Shown here: piece after piece, positions 34,669-44,808 of the stretch
Numbering within the stretch: position 1 is the stretch's first letter
Layout of the letters: the number at the start of each line of letters is the position of its first letter
From: Lachnospiraceae bacterium
GTDB lineage: Bacteria; Bacillota; Clostridia; Lachnospirales; Lachnospiraceae
Direction: 5' to 3'
NCBI GenBank assembly: GCA_028689655.1
Contig: JAQVCT010000001.1
Coordinates: forward strand, 186,001 to 250,000
DNA length: 64,000 nucleotides
The notes under the pieces: model-generated
Databases searched by the model: none
Seen by the model: the letters and a program-made list of their open reading frames with translations, nothing else
What the model was told of the DNA's origin: nothing
Translations under genes and position numbers: made by a program

Positions 34669-35379
34669 ATGATTTTACTGGATCTTCATACACATTCCAT
34701 TGCCAGCGGGCATGGTTCCTCAGATACCATTACCCATATGGCAGATGTTGCCTCTCAAAGAGGTCTGCAGATTCTGGGAGTTTCCGACCACGGACCCGCC
34801 ACTCCTGGTTCCAGCAGCATTTCCTATTTTCAGAATCTATGTCTTGCACCCGAATCCCGTTATGGTGTCCGGCTTCTTTATGGTGCTGAAGTAAATATTC
34901 TGGATTTCAATGGTCTCACTGACCTTTCACCAGATGTACTGAAACATCTGGATTACGCCATTGCAAGCATGCATCTACCCACGCGAAAGCCTGGCTCTCT
35001 TGCTGAAAATACCCGTGGATATATTCATGCCATGAAAATCTCCTCTGTGAAAATCATCGGTCACTGTAATGATGGAAGATATCCTGTGGATTACATGGAA
35101 CTGGCAAAGGCTTCCCGAGACTATCACGTACTGTTGGAGATTAATGAACTTTCCCTGTCCCCTCAGGGATATCGAAAGGACAGCGAAAAAAACTGCCAAC
35201 TTTTACTGGAAGCCTGTAGCAAGTATAACCTTCCCATCCTGCTTTCCAGTGACAGTCACGGTAGCAAAAATATAGGCAATATGCCCTATGCCATAAATCT
35301 GACAAAGCAAATGCAATTTACAGACTCTCTCATCCTAAATTATGACCTTCAGGCCTTTTCTGCTTTTATGGAAGCTTAA
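34669..35379 (+). CDS. PHP-domain phosphatase/phosphoesterase (YcdX-like)
   Basis: 236-residue metal-dependent hydrolase with the full set of PHP motifs: DLHTHS (H7, H9), [39 protein letters not shown], giving a trinuclear metal site. It acts on a phosphate ester or phosphodiester, substrate unknown. It diverges from the BMC operon and its promoter copies the BMC operator, so its substrate may be linked to that pathway (for example a dead-end sugar phosphate), but this is inference. AAGCGGGG precedes ATG 34669. Confidence 0.9.
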   Translation: MILLDLHTHSIASGHGSSDTITHMADVASQRGLQILGVSDHGPATPGSSSISYFQNLCLAPESRYGVRLLYGAEVNILDFNGLTDLSPDVLKHLDYAIASMHLPTRKPGSLAENTRGYIHAMKISSVKIIGHCNDGRYPVDYMELAKASRDYHVLLEINELSLSPQGYRKDSEKNCQLLLEACSKYNLPILLSSDSHGSKNIGNMPYAINLTKQMQFTDSLILNYDLQAFSAFMEA

Positions 35380-37120
35380 ATCTGGAAATTTCCATTCTCA
35401 AATCTCCTGCCAGATCTTCCAGCGTATTAGCAATAGCAGTCACTTCTTCGAGATTGGCTGTTTCCGCTGCTACCGTTTCAGCAATACTCATGGTAGTACT
35501 GGTATTCCTGGCTATGGATGTGCTAATATTCTTTATGCTTTGAATCACGTTCTGCACCATTTCTCCCATCTTAGCCATATCTGTTACGATTTCCTGTATC
35601 TCCTCCGATACGAATGTATTCCCTTCCCTGATTTCTCTCAGGCTCTTCCTTGTAGCATCCGCGATACCGGTGCTCTCTGTGAGCTGTTGCAATCCATCCC
35701 TCATTCTGTTTGTCATCTCCTGTACTCCATCCTGTACATGGTCGATAATCTCATTGATCTGCTCCGTAGCTTCCTTGGTATCATCTGACAGTTTTCGAAT
35801 CTCTGTCGCCACCACAGCAAAGCCTCTTCCAGCGTCACCAGCACGTGCCGCCTCGATTGAAGCATTCAGAGACAGCAGATTGGTCTGCTCTGAAATCGCT
35901 GTAATGGAATCCAGTATCTGGTTCATCTGCCTGGTATTGGTATACAGTGCATTTGCCACATCCGAGGTCTGTTCCATCATTTGATTTACTTTAGAAAGCT
36001 GAGAAACATATTTTACCATATTATCATTTCCCATTTCCGTACATGCCAGCGTACTGTTGGCATGGGTATGAATGTGTTCCACTCGTTCTTCGATTCTCCT
36101 GGTTACATTCCCCATCTCCTGCACACAGGCAACGGTATGATCTGCCTCTTCATTTTCATTTTTCATGGCAAGAGTCATCTCATCCACTGCCTCGGCAATC
36201 TGTATGCTTCCCTTGGAATTTTCTTCCGCACTGGTACTCACCACCTGGGTGGAATGATCAATTTCTTTTGTCACTGTGATAATTTTCCAGATGATGTCTT
36301 TCAGTCCCATATTCATACGTCTAAAAGCATTCGCCAGATCCTTAATCTCATCATTGCTCTTCACTATAATGTCTTTTCCAGTCAAATCTCCTTCCGCCAC
36401 AATGGTCATTTCTTTTTCCAGATTACGGATATGCCTTGTCACACTTCTGACCACCATGATACTGGCACAGGTGCCACCTGCCAGAACTAGTGCAAATAGA
36501 AAAACTGTAATGACGATCATCTGGTGGAATCCCTGATTGATTCTATCCTGTATGGTTTGACTTCTATCCAGTTCCAGATCCGTAAGACTGCTGCAATAGC
36601 TGGATATGGTTCCATTAATCTGAATCATCTGCCGTACAGTACTGCTGATTTCTTCGCTTAAAGCAGGGAAACATCCATTTTCCCCGTTTTCCACTACTTG
36701 CCTGTAGAATGCCTCGTATTCTTGCAAAGGTTTTCCAAGAGCTGTTACCATACTGAGATTTCCCCGAAAATTCTCATCCTCCCCAATATTTTCCGCAATC
36801 TCATCCAAATACTGCATCATGGCATCCCCAACAAGGTTCTCACCTGATTCAGCAACATTTTTCTCTCCCATACACAAGCTCATCAATCGATTCGGCTGTG
36901 CCAGACTCTCTGCCTTAATATAATTAATCTTATAGACACTGCTGAGGATTTCCTGATACTGTTGGTTATATCCGATCACCTTTATCATGAAGACCACCAT
37001 CATCAATAACAGCATACACATAGATAATCCGAATACTGTCAGCAATTTTCCCCCAATGCTGGTCTTTCTTTTTTTTCTATTTCCCATATTTTCCTTTCCG
37101 TTTACGGATTTACGTTTCAT
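35366..37120 (-). CDS. Methyl-accepting chemotaxis protein
   Basis: 584-residue chemoreceptor: short basic N-terminus, membrane helix near residues 25-50, ~150-residue helical extracellular sensor, second helix, HAMP, and a C-terminal signalling coiled coil with the conserved tip [21 protein letters not shown] 37120 has AGAGG upstream. It follows the sugar-binding protein gene in the same direction, so it may steer cells toward that sugar (inference). Its 3' end overlaps the convergent PHP gene by 14 bases. Confidence 0.93.
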   Translation of the reverse strand: MKRKSVNGKENMGNRKKRKTSIGGKLLTVFGLSMCMLLLMMVVFMIKVIGYNQQYQEILSSVYKINYIKAESLAQPNRLMSLCMGEKNVAESGENLVGDAMMQYLDEIAENIGEDENFRGNLSMVTALGKPLQEYEAFYRQVVENGENGCFPALSEEISSTVRQMIQINGTISSYCSSLTDLELDRSQTIQDRINQGFHQMIVITVFLFALVLAGGTCASIMVVRSVTRHIRNLEKEMTIVAEGDLTGKDIIVKSNDEIKDLANAFRRMNMGLKDIIWKIITVTKEIDHSTQVVSTSAEENSKGSIQIAEAVDEMTLAMKNENEEADHTVACVQEMGNVTRRIEERVEHIHTHANSTLACTEMGNDNMVKYVSQLSKVNQMMEQTSDVANALYTNTRQMNQILDSITAISEQTNLLSLNASIEAARAGDAGRGFAVVATEIRKLSDDTKEATEQINEIIDHVQDGVQEMTNRMRDGLQQLTESTGIADATRKSLREIREGNTFVSEEIQEIVTDMAKMGEMVQNVIQSIKNISTSIARNTSTTMSIAETVAAETANLEEVTAIANTLEDLAGDLRMEISRFKLP

Positions 37121-37157
37121 GCTATCATTCCTCTGTATCACTTTCCTTATGATTACA

Positions 37158-37184
37158 AAATGCCCCATATAAAATGGGGCATTT
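37158..37184 (-). terminator. Terminator after the sugar-binding protein gene
   Basis: Perfect 11-bp inverted repeat with arm AAATGCCCCAT and a 5-nt loop, followed on the minus strand by a short T stretch (TTTTG). It lies 37 bases before the chemoreceptor start. Confidence 0.75.
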
Positions 37185-37221
37185 CCTAGTTCTTTGCTAT
37201 TCCAAAGGGAAGACCTTTTGA

Positions 37222-38388
37222 TTAGTCATAAAGATTTTGTGCAATTTCTTCGCTATCCATAGTATCTGCTGTATACCACTGGCATCCAGTGTCAACATCA
37301 GCTACTGAATTTCCACTTGCTGCATCATATAATGACTGTACAAGCGCTTCACCCATGGCAACCGGTGCCTGTGTTATTGCTCCCAGGAAAGTGCCATCTT
37401 TTACCGCTGCTTTGATCACTGCTCCTGAGTCGAATGCAACACCTACTACCTTGCCTTCGCCTGTACCAAATTTATTTAAGTTTTCGTTTGCAGTTACCAT
37501 AGCCTCACCGGAATGCTGGTTAGAACCATATACAGCGATGGTATCAGCTTTATTTAACAATGTCTGGCAATCGATAGAAGATAATTCTGATGTTACCTGC
37601 GCAGGAACTAATACTTCAATTACAACATCTGCACCGCTTGTCTTCTCACATTTAGAATCATTTACATATTTATCATTACCTTCTACTGTTACAGTTTTAC
37701 CATCAGCTTTAATTAATTCACCCATTTTATCAATAAATCCAAGTCCACGGTTAATGATGGATTCTGCTGTTGCATCCTGTCCCAAAACACCAATTCTTAC
37801 TGGTGCAGATGCTTTAGCAATAGTATCTTTAATAGCTGCGTAAGTATTTTCTGCTGCTAATTCACCAGCCGCATAGTTATCTGTTGCACAGTTTGCAAGT
37901 ACTGCTCCCTCTGGTGCATCTGGAACACCTGAGTCAAATCCAATAATAGGAATAGAAGAATCCTTTGCTGTCTGAATGGCATCCAGGCATGCGCTTGTAT
38001 CCAAAGCTGCAAGTCCGATTGCTGCTGGTTTCGCATTAATTGCATTATTTAACATCTGTACCTGATCTGCGATATCAGATTCTGAGTTAGGTCCTACGAA
38101 GTTAATAGTAACACCAAGTTCGTCCGCTTTATTTTGCGCACCTTTCAGAACTGCCTGCCAATATTGATGTTGGAATCCTTTTGATACAATTTCAAATTTC
38201 ATATCTCCTGTTGCTGCAGGTGCTGCTGTTTCTGTTTCAGCTGCTGCCTCTGTTGTATCCGCTGCTTCTGCTGTCTCTGTTGCAGGTGCTGCTGTTTCCG
38301 CTGTTGTCTCAGCTTTTGAGCCACATCCTACTAACATTGCGGCTACCAGTGTTACGGATAGTAACGTTGATACAAGTTTCTTTCTCAT
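37222..38388 (-). CDS. Sugar-binding lipoprotein of the two-permease importer
   Basis: RbsB-type binding protein (388 aa): signal peptide with lipobox LVGCG (Cys22), Glu/Thr/Ala-rich linker to about residue 60, then a Peripla_BP_4 domain ([24 protein letters not shown]). AGGAGGA precedes ATG 38388. It is the last gene of the importer operon. Fucose is the likely ligand from the neighbouring fucIK and BMC genes, but rhamnose or another deoxy sugar is possible. Confidence 0.9.
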   Translation of the reverse strand: MRKKLVSTLLSVTLVAAMLVGCGSKAETTAETAAPATETAEAADTTEAAAETETAAPAATGDMKFEIVSKGFQHQYWQAVLKGAQNKADELGVTINFVGPNSESDIADQVQMLNNAINAKPAAIGLAALDTSACLDAIQTAKDSSIPIIGFDSGVPDAPEGAVLANCATDNYAAGELAAENTYAAIKDTIAKASAPVRIGVLGQDATAESIINRGLGFIDKMGELIKADGKTVTVEGNDKYVNDSKCEKTSGADVVIEVLVPAQVTSELSSIDCQTLLNKADTIAVYGSNQHSGEAMVTANENLNKFGTGEGKVVGVAFDSGAVIKAAVKDGTFLGAITQAPVAMGEALVQSLYDAASGNSVADVDTGCQWYTADTMDSEEIAQNLYD

Positions 38389-38461
38389 TTTAAATTCCTC
38401 CTGTTTTCTTTCTTTATGCAAACCACTCTATGTGGTACATAACATTAGTAATGTCTGGTTG

Positions 38462-39469
38462 CTATGCCTTTTTTTTCTTTTTCATAACATCCATGAATAC
38501 TGCACCAATTAAAATCAATCCTGTAATAATCTGCTGCCAGTTTGCCTGTAATCCAATAAATGGAAGACCTGTTTTTAACATGGACATAATGAATACACCA
38601 AGTAGTGTTCCTACAATGGAACCCGAACCCCCTGTCATAGAAGTTCCACCGATAATAGCACCTCCAATAGCATCAAGCTCTAATCCTGCTCCCGTACCAG
38701 GTGCAACTGCCTGAAAGGTTGCTGCATAAGCAACTGCTGCCAGACCTGTAAAAAATCCGGAAATAATATAAGCAATCATATGATATTTAATAACATTTAC
38801 TCCTGATAATCTGGTAGCCTCTTTATTACTTCCAATCGCAATAATATATCTTCCTATCTTTGACTTGTTTAGAATTAAGGACATAATTACCACAATCAGT
38901 ATGACCCAAATAAATCCAATGGGAAATTTTCCTTCTCCTATACTAATCTTAAAGATGGATCGAAACCATCCCTGCTCTGATCCTGCTGGTGGCCAGGTAA
39001 TACTAATTCCGCCTGTTATAATAGATCCCAGTCCTCTCACCAACATCATGGTTCCCAAAGTTGCAATAAAAGGTGGCAGATTCAGAATTGCTACTAATAC
39101 ACCATTCAAGGTACCTATCAGCATTGCCACCAGAATCGTCACAATAATTCCAACGACTACCGGCATCCCCTTTTGGGTAATCAGATATCCTCCGATTAGT
39201 CCATAGCAAATCATACCTGTTCCAATGGATAAATCAACGCCTCCTGTAATTAATGCAAAGGTTACCCCGATTGCCATAAAAGTAATGTAATACGAATAGT
39301 CGAAAATACTTAATATGGTTGAATAGTTTCTAAATGCCGGACTCATAATACAGAAGAATCCAAATAGCACAAGAAGTACAATAATTACCACTATCTTCTG
39401 TGTTCCAATTGCTCTTACAATCGGATTATTAGTAAAAGCAGATTCCTTGCTCTTATTGTTAGACATCAC
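38462..39469 (-). CDS. Sugar ABC permease B, RbsC type
   Basis: CUT2 permease (335 aa) with MAIGVTFALITGGVDLSIG and IGGTSMTGGSGSIVGT. Like permease A (41021-42004) it carries a longer central loop with Trp (ITWPPAGSEQGWFR) not seen in the RbsC at 12736. Two different permeases sharing one ATPase suggest a heterodimeric channel. Confidence 0.92.
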   Translation of the reverse strand: MMSNNKSKESAFTNNPIVRAIGTQKIVVIIVLLVLFGFFCIMSPAFRNYSTILSIFDYSYYITFMAIGVTFALITGGVDLSIGTGMICYGLIGGYLITQKGMPVVVGIIVTILVAMLIGTLNGVLVAILNLPPFIATLGTMMLVRGLGSIITGGISITWPPAGSEQGWFRSIFKISIGEGKFPIGFIWVILIVVIMSLILNKSKIGRYIIAIGSNKEATRLSGVNVIKYHMIAYIISGFFTGLAAVAYAATFQAVAPGTGAGLELDAIGGAIIGGTSMTGGSGSIVGTLLGVFIMSMLKTGLPFIGLQANWQQIITGLILIGAVFMDVMKKKKKA

Positions 39470-39479
39470 TTCATTCCTC

Positions 39480-40973
39480 CTAATTTCTCAGTGTCGCTGC
39501 CTGCATGACGATTTCCTGGGTAGCTTCCTCAATTCTGATCTCTCCAGTTTGTTTTCCTTCACACATAACAATGATTCGATCACTCATTCTTAGTATTTCT
39601 GTCATCTCAGAAGAAATCATAATGATTGACTTTCCTTCTGCTACCAGCTGATTCATCAAATGATAAATTTCGCTCTTCGCACCTACATCAATTCCTCTTG
39701 TTGGTTCATCAAAAATGAGGATATCACAATTTTTTACAAGCCACTTTGCGATAACTACTTTCTGCTGATTACCTCCCGAAAGATTTACTACCAATTGATC
39801 CACACTTGGCGTCTTTGTTTTCAGAGAGTCTACATACTTCTGCGCAACTTCTCTCTCTTTTTTCTTATTAATGAAAGGACCTTTCATAAAATCTTTTAAG
39901 GTTGCCATTGTAGAATTTTCTGCAACGGTCTTATCTACTACAATACCGTATCGTTTTCTATCCTCCGACAAATAGCCAATTCCATTAGCCACTGCATCCT
40001 CTGGATTATTTATTTCTACCTTTTTCCCGTTAATGTAAATATCTCCGCTTTCCTTCGCGTCAGCTCCAAATAATGCTCTTGCTGTTTCTGTTCTGCCTGC
40101 TCCCATCAACCCGGAAAAACCTAATATTTCGCCCTTATGTAGTTCAAAGCTGATATCTCTTACCAGCTTCCCTGCATTGAGATTTTCTACCTTCAATACA
40201 ACCGGTGCGTCTTTTGGAACTGCACTTTCTGTCTTGGGATCTTCATATATTACACGGCCAACCATCATATTGATGATATCATCCTTCGTACAATCTTTTG
40301 TAATCAGAGTTCCTACATAGCCGCCATCTCTCATGACTGTAACACGATCCGTTATAACCTTGATTTCATCCATTCTATGAGAAATATAAACAATTCCCAT
40401 TTCTTTTTCTCTTAGATCCCTGATAATCTTAAACAGCTCTTCAATCTCACTCTCTGTAAGGGCTGCTGATGGCTCATCAAATACAATAACCTTCGCCTCA
40501 TGTGAAATTGCCTTTGCTATTTCACACATCTGTTGCTTTCCTACTGTTAGATTTCCCATACTTTCTGTTGGATCTATCTCTATATTCAGGCGTTCAAAAA
40601 GTTTTTTTGCTTCCTCATTCATTTTTGCATCATCTATAAGATGTCCCTTCATTGGTTCCCTTCCAATGAAAATATTCTGTGCAACAGTAAGGTCATTCAT
40701 CATGTTCAGCTCCTGATGAACAATAATGATTCCCTGCGCCTGCGCTTCTCTCGGATTGGAAAATTCTACTTCTCTGCCCTCGTAGATTATGGTTCCTTCA
40801 TCCTTGGAATAGATACCTGTAAGCACTTTCATTAGTGTTGACTTTCCAGCTCCATTTTCCCCCATCAATGCATGAACTTCACCTTTTTTCACTTCCAAAT
40901 CTACATGATCCAACGCATGTACGCCCGGAAAAGATTTATCGATTCCTTTCATCGTTAATATTACTTCACCCAC
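39480..40973 (-). CDS. Sugar ABC ATPase, RbsA/MglA type
   Basis: Tandem-domain ATPase (497 aa): Walker A GENGAGKST, VFDEPSAAL, domain 2 divergent P-loop GLMGAGRTE, intact NLSGGNQQKVVIAKWL and IFDEPTRGID. It energises the importer and lies between the two permease genes (10 and 47 bases away). Confidence 0.94.
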   Translation of the reverse strand: MGEVILTMKGIDKSFPGVHALDHVDLEVKKGEVHALMGENGAGKSTLMKVLTGIYSKDEGTIIYEGREVEFSNPREAQAQGIIIVHQELNMMNDLTVAQNIFIGREPMKGHLIDDAKMNEEAKKLFERLNIEIDPTESMGNLTVGKQQMCEIAKAISHEAKVIVFDEPSAALTESEIEELFKIIRDLREKEMGIVYISHRMDEIKVITDRVTVMRDGGYVGTLITKDCTKDDIINMMVGRVIYEDPKTESAVPKDAPVVLKVENLNAGKLVRDISFELHKGEILGFSGLMGAGRTETARALFGADAKESGDIYINGKKVEINNPEDAVANGIGYLSEDRKRYGIVVDKTVAENSTMATLKDFMKGPFINKKKEREVAQKYVDSLKTKTPSVDQLVVNLSGGNQQKVVIAKWLVKNCDILIFDEPTRGIDVGAKSEIYHLMNQLVAEGKSIIMISSEMTEILRMSDRIIVMCEGKQTGEIRIEEATQEIVMQAATLRN

Positions 40974-41020
40974 GTCGTCACCTTCTATCCTTCCTACTGA
41001 TTCTCATTTTCTATTTTTAT

Positions 41021-42004
41021 CTAGTTCTTTCTCTTTCTACTTCTAATATCTGCATATACTGCCGCCAGGACAATAATTCCAGTAAGTACATACTGGTAAT
41101 CCTTTTGAAATCCCATGGCAAGAATGCCTTCCTGTAAAATAGAAATAATCATAACACCGATAAATGTACCGCTGATAGAAGCAAGTCCCCCTGCCATAGA
41201 GGTTCCACCCATAACGCATCCAGCAATTGCTTCATTGTTGAAAGTGTCCCCCAATCCAGGTTGTACTGTTGTATATGCACCTACGTAGAAAATTGCTGCA
41301 ATGCCAGCCATTGTTCCGCAGATGATGTATGCAATCATTTCCCATTTTTTAACGTTCACACCAGAAAGCCGAACAGCTTCCTTGTTACTTCCCAGAGATA
41401 ATATGTATCTGCCGGCATTTGTCTTATTTAGAATAATTGCACATATTACTGCTGCAACCAGTAAAATTACCAGACCCATAGGAAGTTGCACCGTACCCAG
41501 TTTGATTTTAATCAGGTTTCGATACCAGCCACCAGTTTCCACCCCTTGTGGCCAGCTGACAGATTGTGTTTTGGTAAATACAGAACCAATGCCCTTTGCC
41601 ATCATCATGATTGCCATAGATGTGATAAAGGATGGTAATCCGCAATATGCAACCAAGTATCCATTTATAATGCCAAACACCATTCCAACAATTACACTGC
41701 TAAGTAAACATAACGCCAATGGTAGTTCATTCTTAGTAAGTAATTGTCCTGCTATCAATGCCGCACAGAACATGACTGGTCCAATAGAAAAATCAATTCC
41801 TCCAGTTGCAATAACGAATGTTACTCCAAGAGCTAAAAATCCCAGGAAATATGCGTAATTAAGTGCGCTCAGTATTCTGGAATAGCTTAAAAATGTAGGA
41901 CTTACAATTGAGAAAAATGCATACATAATTAGTAATACGCAACATAACACAATTTTGTTAAACCCTATTTTCTTAACAATTGGATTGTTTTTTAACTTCT
42001 CCAC
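41021..42004 (-). CDS. Sugar ABC permease A, RbsC type
   Basis: CUT2 permease (327 aa), paralogue of permease B: LALGVTFVIATGGIDFSIG, MGGTSMAGGLASISGT and a Trp-containing loop (VSWPQGVETGGWYR). It starts at GTG 42002-42004 with GAGGAGGA upstream. First gene of the importer operon, after the terminator of the sensor operon. TATAAT lies about 35 bases before the start, without a good -35, which fits activation by the AraC-type regulator upstream. Confidence 0.92.
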   Translation of the reverse strand: MEKLKNNPIVKKIGFNKIVLCCVLLIMYAFFSIVSPTFLSYSRILSALNYAYFLGFLALGVTFVIATGGIDFSIGPVMFCAALIAGQLLTKNELPLALCLLSSVIVGMVFGIINGYLVAYCGLPSFITSMAIMMMAKGIGSVFTKTQSVSWPQGVETGGWYRNLIKIKLGTVQLPMGLVILLVAAVICAIILNKTNAGRYILSLGSNKEAVRLSGVNVKKWEMIAYIICGTMAGIAAIFYVGAYTTVQPGLGDTFNNEAIAGCVMGGTSMAGGLASISGTFIGVMIISILQEGILAMGFQKDYQYVLTGIIVLAAVYADIRSRKRKN

Positions 42005-42081
42005 CTTTTATTCCTCCTCGTTTATTGTTTAATCAAATTATATATACTAATTGCACATATGATAATGGAATATTATATGGA

Positions 42082-42122
42082 AAATGGGTAAAATTTTCTT
42101 TTATTGAAATTTTTACCCATTT
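42082..42122 (-). terminator. Terminator after the three-component sensor operon
   Basis: Long near-perfect inverted repeat with outer arms AAATGGGTA and TACCCATTT, AT-rich inside, ending in a short T run on the minus strand. It separates the regulator gene from the importer operon. Confidence 0.7.
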
Positions 42123-42144
42123 CTTTATGAATATTAAATACTGT

Positions 42145-43779
42145 TTATATGATTTTCCTCATATCATTGTATGTTTTTGCATATACTGACGGCGTCATGC
42201 CTGTATATTTTTTAAATGTTGCGCCAAAGTAGTGTGGATCATTATAGCCAACCGCTATGGCAACTTCATAATTTTTCATGCAGGTTGTTACCATTAATTT
42301 CTTTGCCCTCTCCATACGGATACGAGTCAGTAATTCAATAAACGTTTCTCCTGTATAATTTTTAAATATCATGCTGAAATAACTTATGCTCATGCTGAGA
42401 TATTCACATACCATATTAAGTGACAGTTCCGGTTTATCATAATTTTTGTTTACAAAATCTAATGCCAGCTCTATAATCGTCTGATTGGAATTGACTTTTT
42501 TGTTAGCAATTTTCTTAGTAATATCCAGGCAGAATATTGTAAACTCTTTTTCAATCTCCGAAAGTTTACCACACTGAAACAAGCAATCGATAAATGCGCT
42601 TTCCCTCTCTGCACTTTCCGGTATATCAATTTTTTCTTCTTCCAGTTTAATGCGAATTGACAATATACAATTCTGTATATGTAAATATGCTTTCTGCCTC
42701 TCACACCTTGCTTCACATAAATCTTTAAAACGCAATTTTATTACTTCTCTTAATTTATCCCCCTGATTGGTCTTAATCAAGAGTAACAGTTCATCTACCC
42801 AGATATCTGCCTTTGGTTCTTCTCCAATTAACCTTTCTTCACCAGCATACTTCTTATCATATAAAAATTCAGGTTCTTCCTCGAGGTATTTATATTCTAT
42901 AGCATGCTTTGCACTTTCGTATGATTTTTTCCATTTTTGTGGTGAATGCACTGTTTCTCCAACTGCAATGCAGACCTCTATATTCATATTGTTCTGCATC
43001 TCCTTACGAATTCTATTTCCAATTCCCCAAATTTCTTCCTTTAGTGCCTTTTCTGTTTCAGCCGTGAAAATCACAACGCATGCGTCATTGGTATTTTGAA
43101 AGCAGATAATCTCTTTTTCTTCCTCTATTATTTCGTTTGTAATATTAGAGATTGCAAATTGTAAAAGGCTTTCCGATATTTCTGAATATTTTTGAGCAAG
43201 CTCTTTATAATTACTGATTTCCACAAAAGTAACTGCCTGATATCTCCCCGGCTGTTCCAGATGAAAATAGGTCAATTGCTCCTTCATATATTCTTTCGAA
43301 ATAGTCCCTTCTAGTAATCGATTTAAAAAGTGCTCTCGGACTACTCTTTTACTTTTCTCATAAGCATGCATTATTTCATTATTATAATTTTTTTGAAAAT
43401 ATTTTTTATCAATTTTTTCTTTGACCTTCATCAATTCATTTTTCAATTCTACAGCAGTAATTGGTTTTAATAAATATTCAACTACGCCATGTTTCAGTGC
43501 CTGTTTTGCATATTCGAACTCATCATATCCACTTAAAATCACCACCTGTACATCTTCGAAATGACTTTTTACATATCCAGATAGTTCAATTCCGTCCATA
43601 ACAGGCATGCAAATATCTGTAATCAATAGATCTGGACTTTCTACCTCCATTAGTTCTATTGCTTCTTTTCCATTCTGTGCTGTCCCGATTAAGGTAAACC
43701 CTGCCTCTTCCCACGGTGTATTTTCAGCAATTGCTTCCCGGGTCAATATTTCATCATCCGCAAACAATACTTTATACAT
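42145..43779 (-). CDS. AraC-type response regulator of the three-component sensor
   Basis: 544-residue YesN-type regulator: receiver with TDICMPVMDG phospho-Asp and LLKP, a long middle region, and an AraC DNA-binding C-terminus (YLSMSISYFSMIFKNYTG, GYNDPHYFGATFKK). ATG 43779 has AAGGGGGGAG upstream. It is third in the operon after the kinase and the anchored binding protein, and probably activates the importer operon that follows. Confidence 0.93.
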   Translation of the reverse strand: MYKVLFADDEILTREAIAENTPWEEAGFTLIGTAQNGKEAIELMEVESPDLLITDICMPVMDGIELSGYVKSHFEDVQVVILSGYDEFEYAKQALKHGVVEYLLKPITAVELKNELMKVKEKIDKKYFQKNYNNEIMHAYEKSKRVVREHFLNRLLEGTISKEYMKEQLTYFHLEQPGRYQAVTFVEISNYKELAQKYSEISESLLQFAISNITNEIIEEEKEIICFQNTNDACVVIFTAETEKALKEEIWGIGNRIRKEMQNNMNIEVCIAVGETVHSPQKWKKSYESAKHAIEYKYLEEEPEFLYDKKYAGEERLIGEEPKADIWVDELLLLIKTNQGDKLREVIKLRFKDLCEARCERQKAYLHIQNCILSIRIKLEEEKIDIPESAERESAFIDCLFQCGKLSEIEKEFTIFCLDITKKIANKKVNSNQTIIELALDFVNKNYDKPELSLNMVCEYLSMSISYFSMIFKNYTGETFIELLTRIRMERAKKLMVTTCMKNYEVAIAVGYNDPHYFGATFKKYTGMTPSVYAKTYNDMRKII

Positions 43780-43830
43780 ACGCAACTCCCCCCTTAACAT
43801 TCACCACTGCCCTTGTTTAAATCCTTTTAT

Positions 43831-44808
43831 TTAATAAAAAGGAAATAAAAGTTCTTGATTTTCATCCTGATACATATTCTCTTTCGTAATCAGTACCGAA
43901 CCGGAATCCAAATATTCGGCTACCGACTCACCCTTTGCAAGCTTGGCCGCATTTTCTATGCCAAAATACCCCATAGTAAAGGCTCTTTGTACTACGATTG
44001 CCTGAAATACGCCTTCCTCCAGGCGCTTAATTTCATCTGAGGAATTATCAAATCCTACAATAAATATTTGATTAACCAGTCCTAATTCCTTTACCGCTTT
44101 TGCAGCCCCCACTGCTGAATCTTCATTTAAGCACGCAAGATAATTAATATCTGGTTCTCTTTCTAAAAGCTCCTTTGTTACCCGATAACCTATTTCATCT
44201 ATAGAATTGCTGTACACCACATCTGTAATCTGCGACTCATACTCAAGTAATCCCTTTCGAAATCCTTTTTCCCTCTCCATTGCCGTAGATGAATCTTTAA
44301 CATGGCTGACAATTGCTATTTTTGAATCTTGATTTAATAAGCCCAGCATAATTTCTGCCATTTTCTTCCCAGCCGCCACATTATCCGTAGCTACTATAGC
44401 ATCTGCAATTTTCTCATCTGTGGTACTGTCAATATATACCAGTGGAATCCTTGCTTCTTTTATCATGCATAATGCATCATTATTTTCTGTATTAGAGGCC
44501 GGAGACACTACAATTGCATCTGGATTCATTGCAACCGCTTCCTTAATCAGCTGATTTTGTTCTTCCACATGCGTCTCGTCTGATGGAGAAAATATTTCAA
44601 GTTGTACATTATTTTCCTTTGCTGCTGCTTCTGCTCCCGCTCGAATAGAGGACCAAAAATCATTGCCACCAATCTGTGTCTTGGGTATGTAAATAACATG
44701 CAGTTCTTTTTCCTTCCCCTTATTCATTGCGAAAATCAGTACCACCATAAAGATCAGCAATACCGCAATGCTGCTTATCATTTTTCGATTGTTAAAGTAT
44801 AGTTTCAT
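43831..44808 (-). CDS. Membrane-anchored sugar-binding protein, sensory (not transport)
   Basis: 325-residue Peripla_BP_4 protein with an N-terminal membrane helix (about residues 10-30) and no lipobox, so it stays tethered outside the membrane. The binding fold begins LHVIYIPKTQIGGNDFW. ATG 44808 (AGAGGAG upstream) lies 17 bases inside the kinase gene. A binding protein co-encoded with a kinase and regulator resembles the XylFII-LytS xylose sensor of clostridia, in which the anchored protein presents sugar to the kinase. The same role is inferred here. Confidence 0.88.
   Translation of the reverse strand: MKLYFNNRKMISSIAVLLIFMVVLIFAMNKGKEKELHVIYIPKTQIGGNDFWSSIRAGAEAAAKENNVQLEIFSPSDETHVEEQNQLIKEAVAMNPDAIVVSPASNTENNDALCMIKEARIPLVYIDSTTDEKIADAIVATDNVAAGKKMAEIMLGLLNQDSKIAIVSHVKDSSTAMEREKGFRKGLLEYESQITDVVYSNSIDEIGYRVTKELLEREPDINYLACLNEDSAVGAAKAVKELGLVNQIFIVGFDNSSDEIKRLEEGVFQAIVVQRAFTMGYFGIENAAKLAKGESVAEYLDSGSVLITKENMYQDENQELLFPFY

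Noticed and set aside
37325-37345. cre-like catabolite repression site in the sugar-binding protein gene
   Set aside because: Partial match only, deep inside coding sequence.
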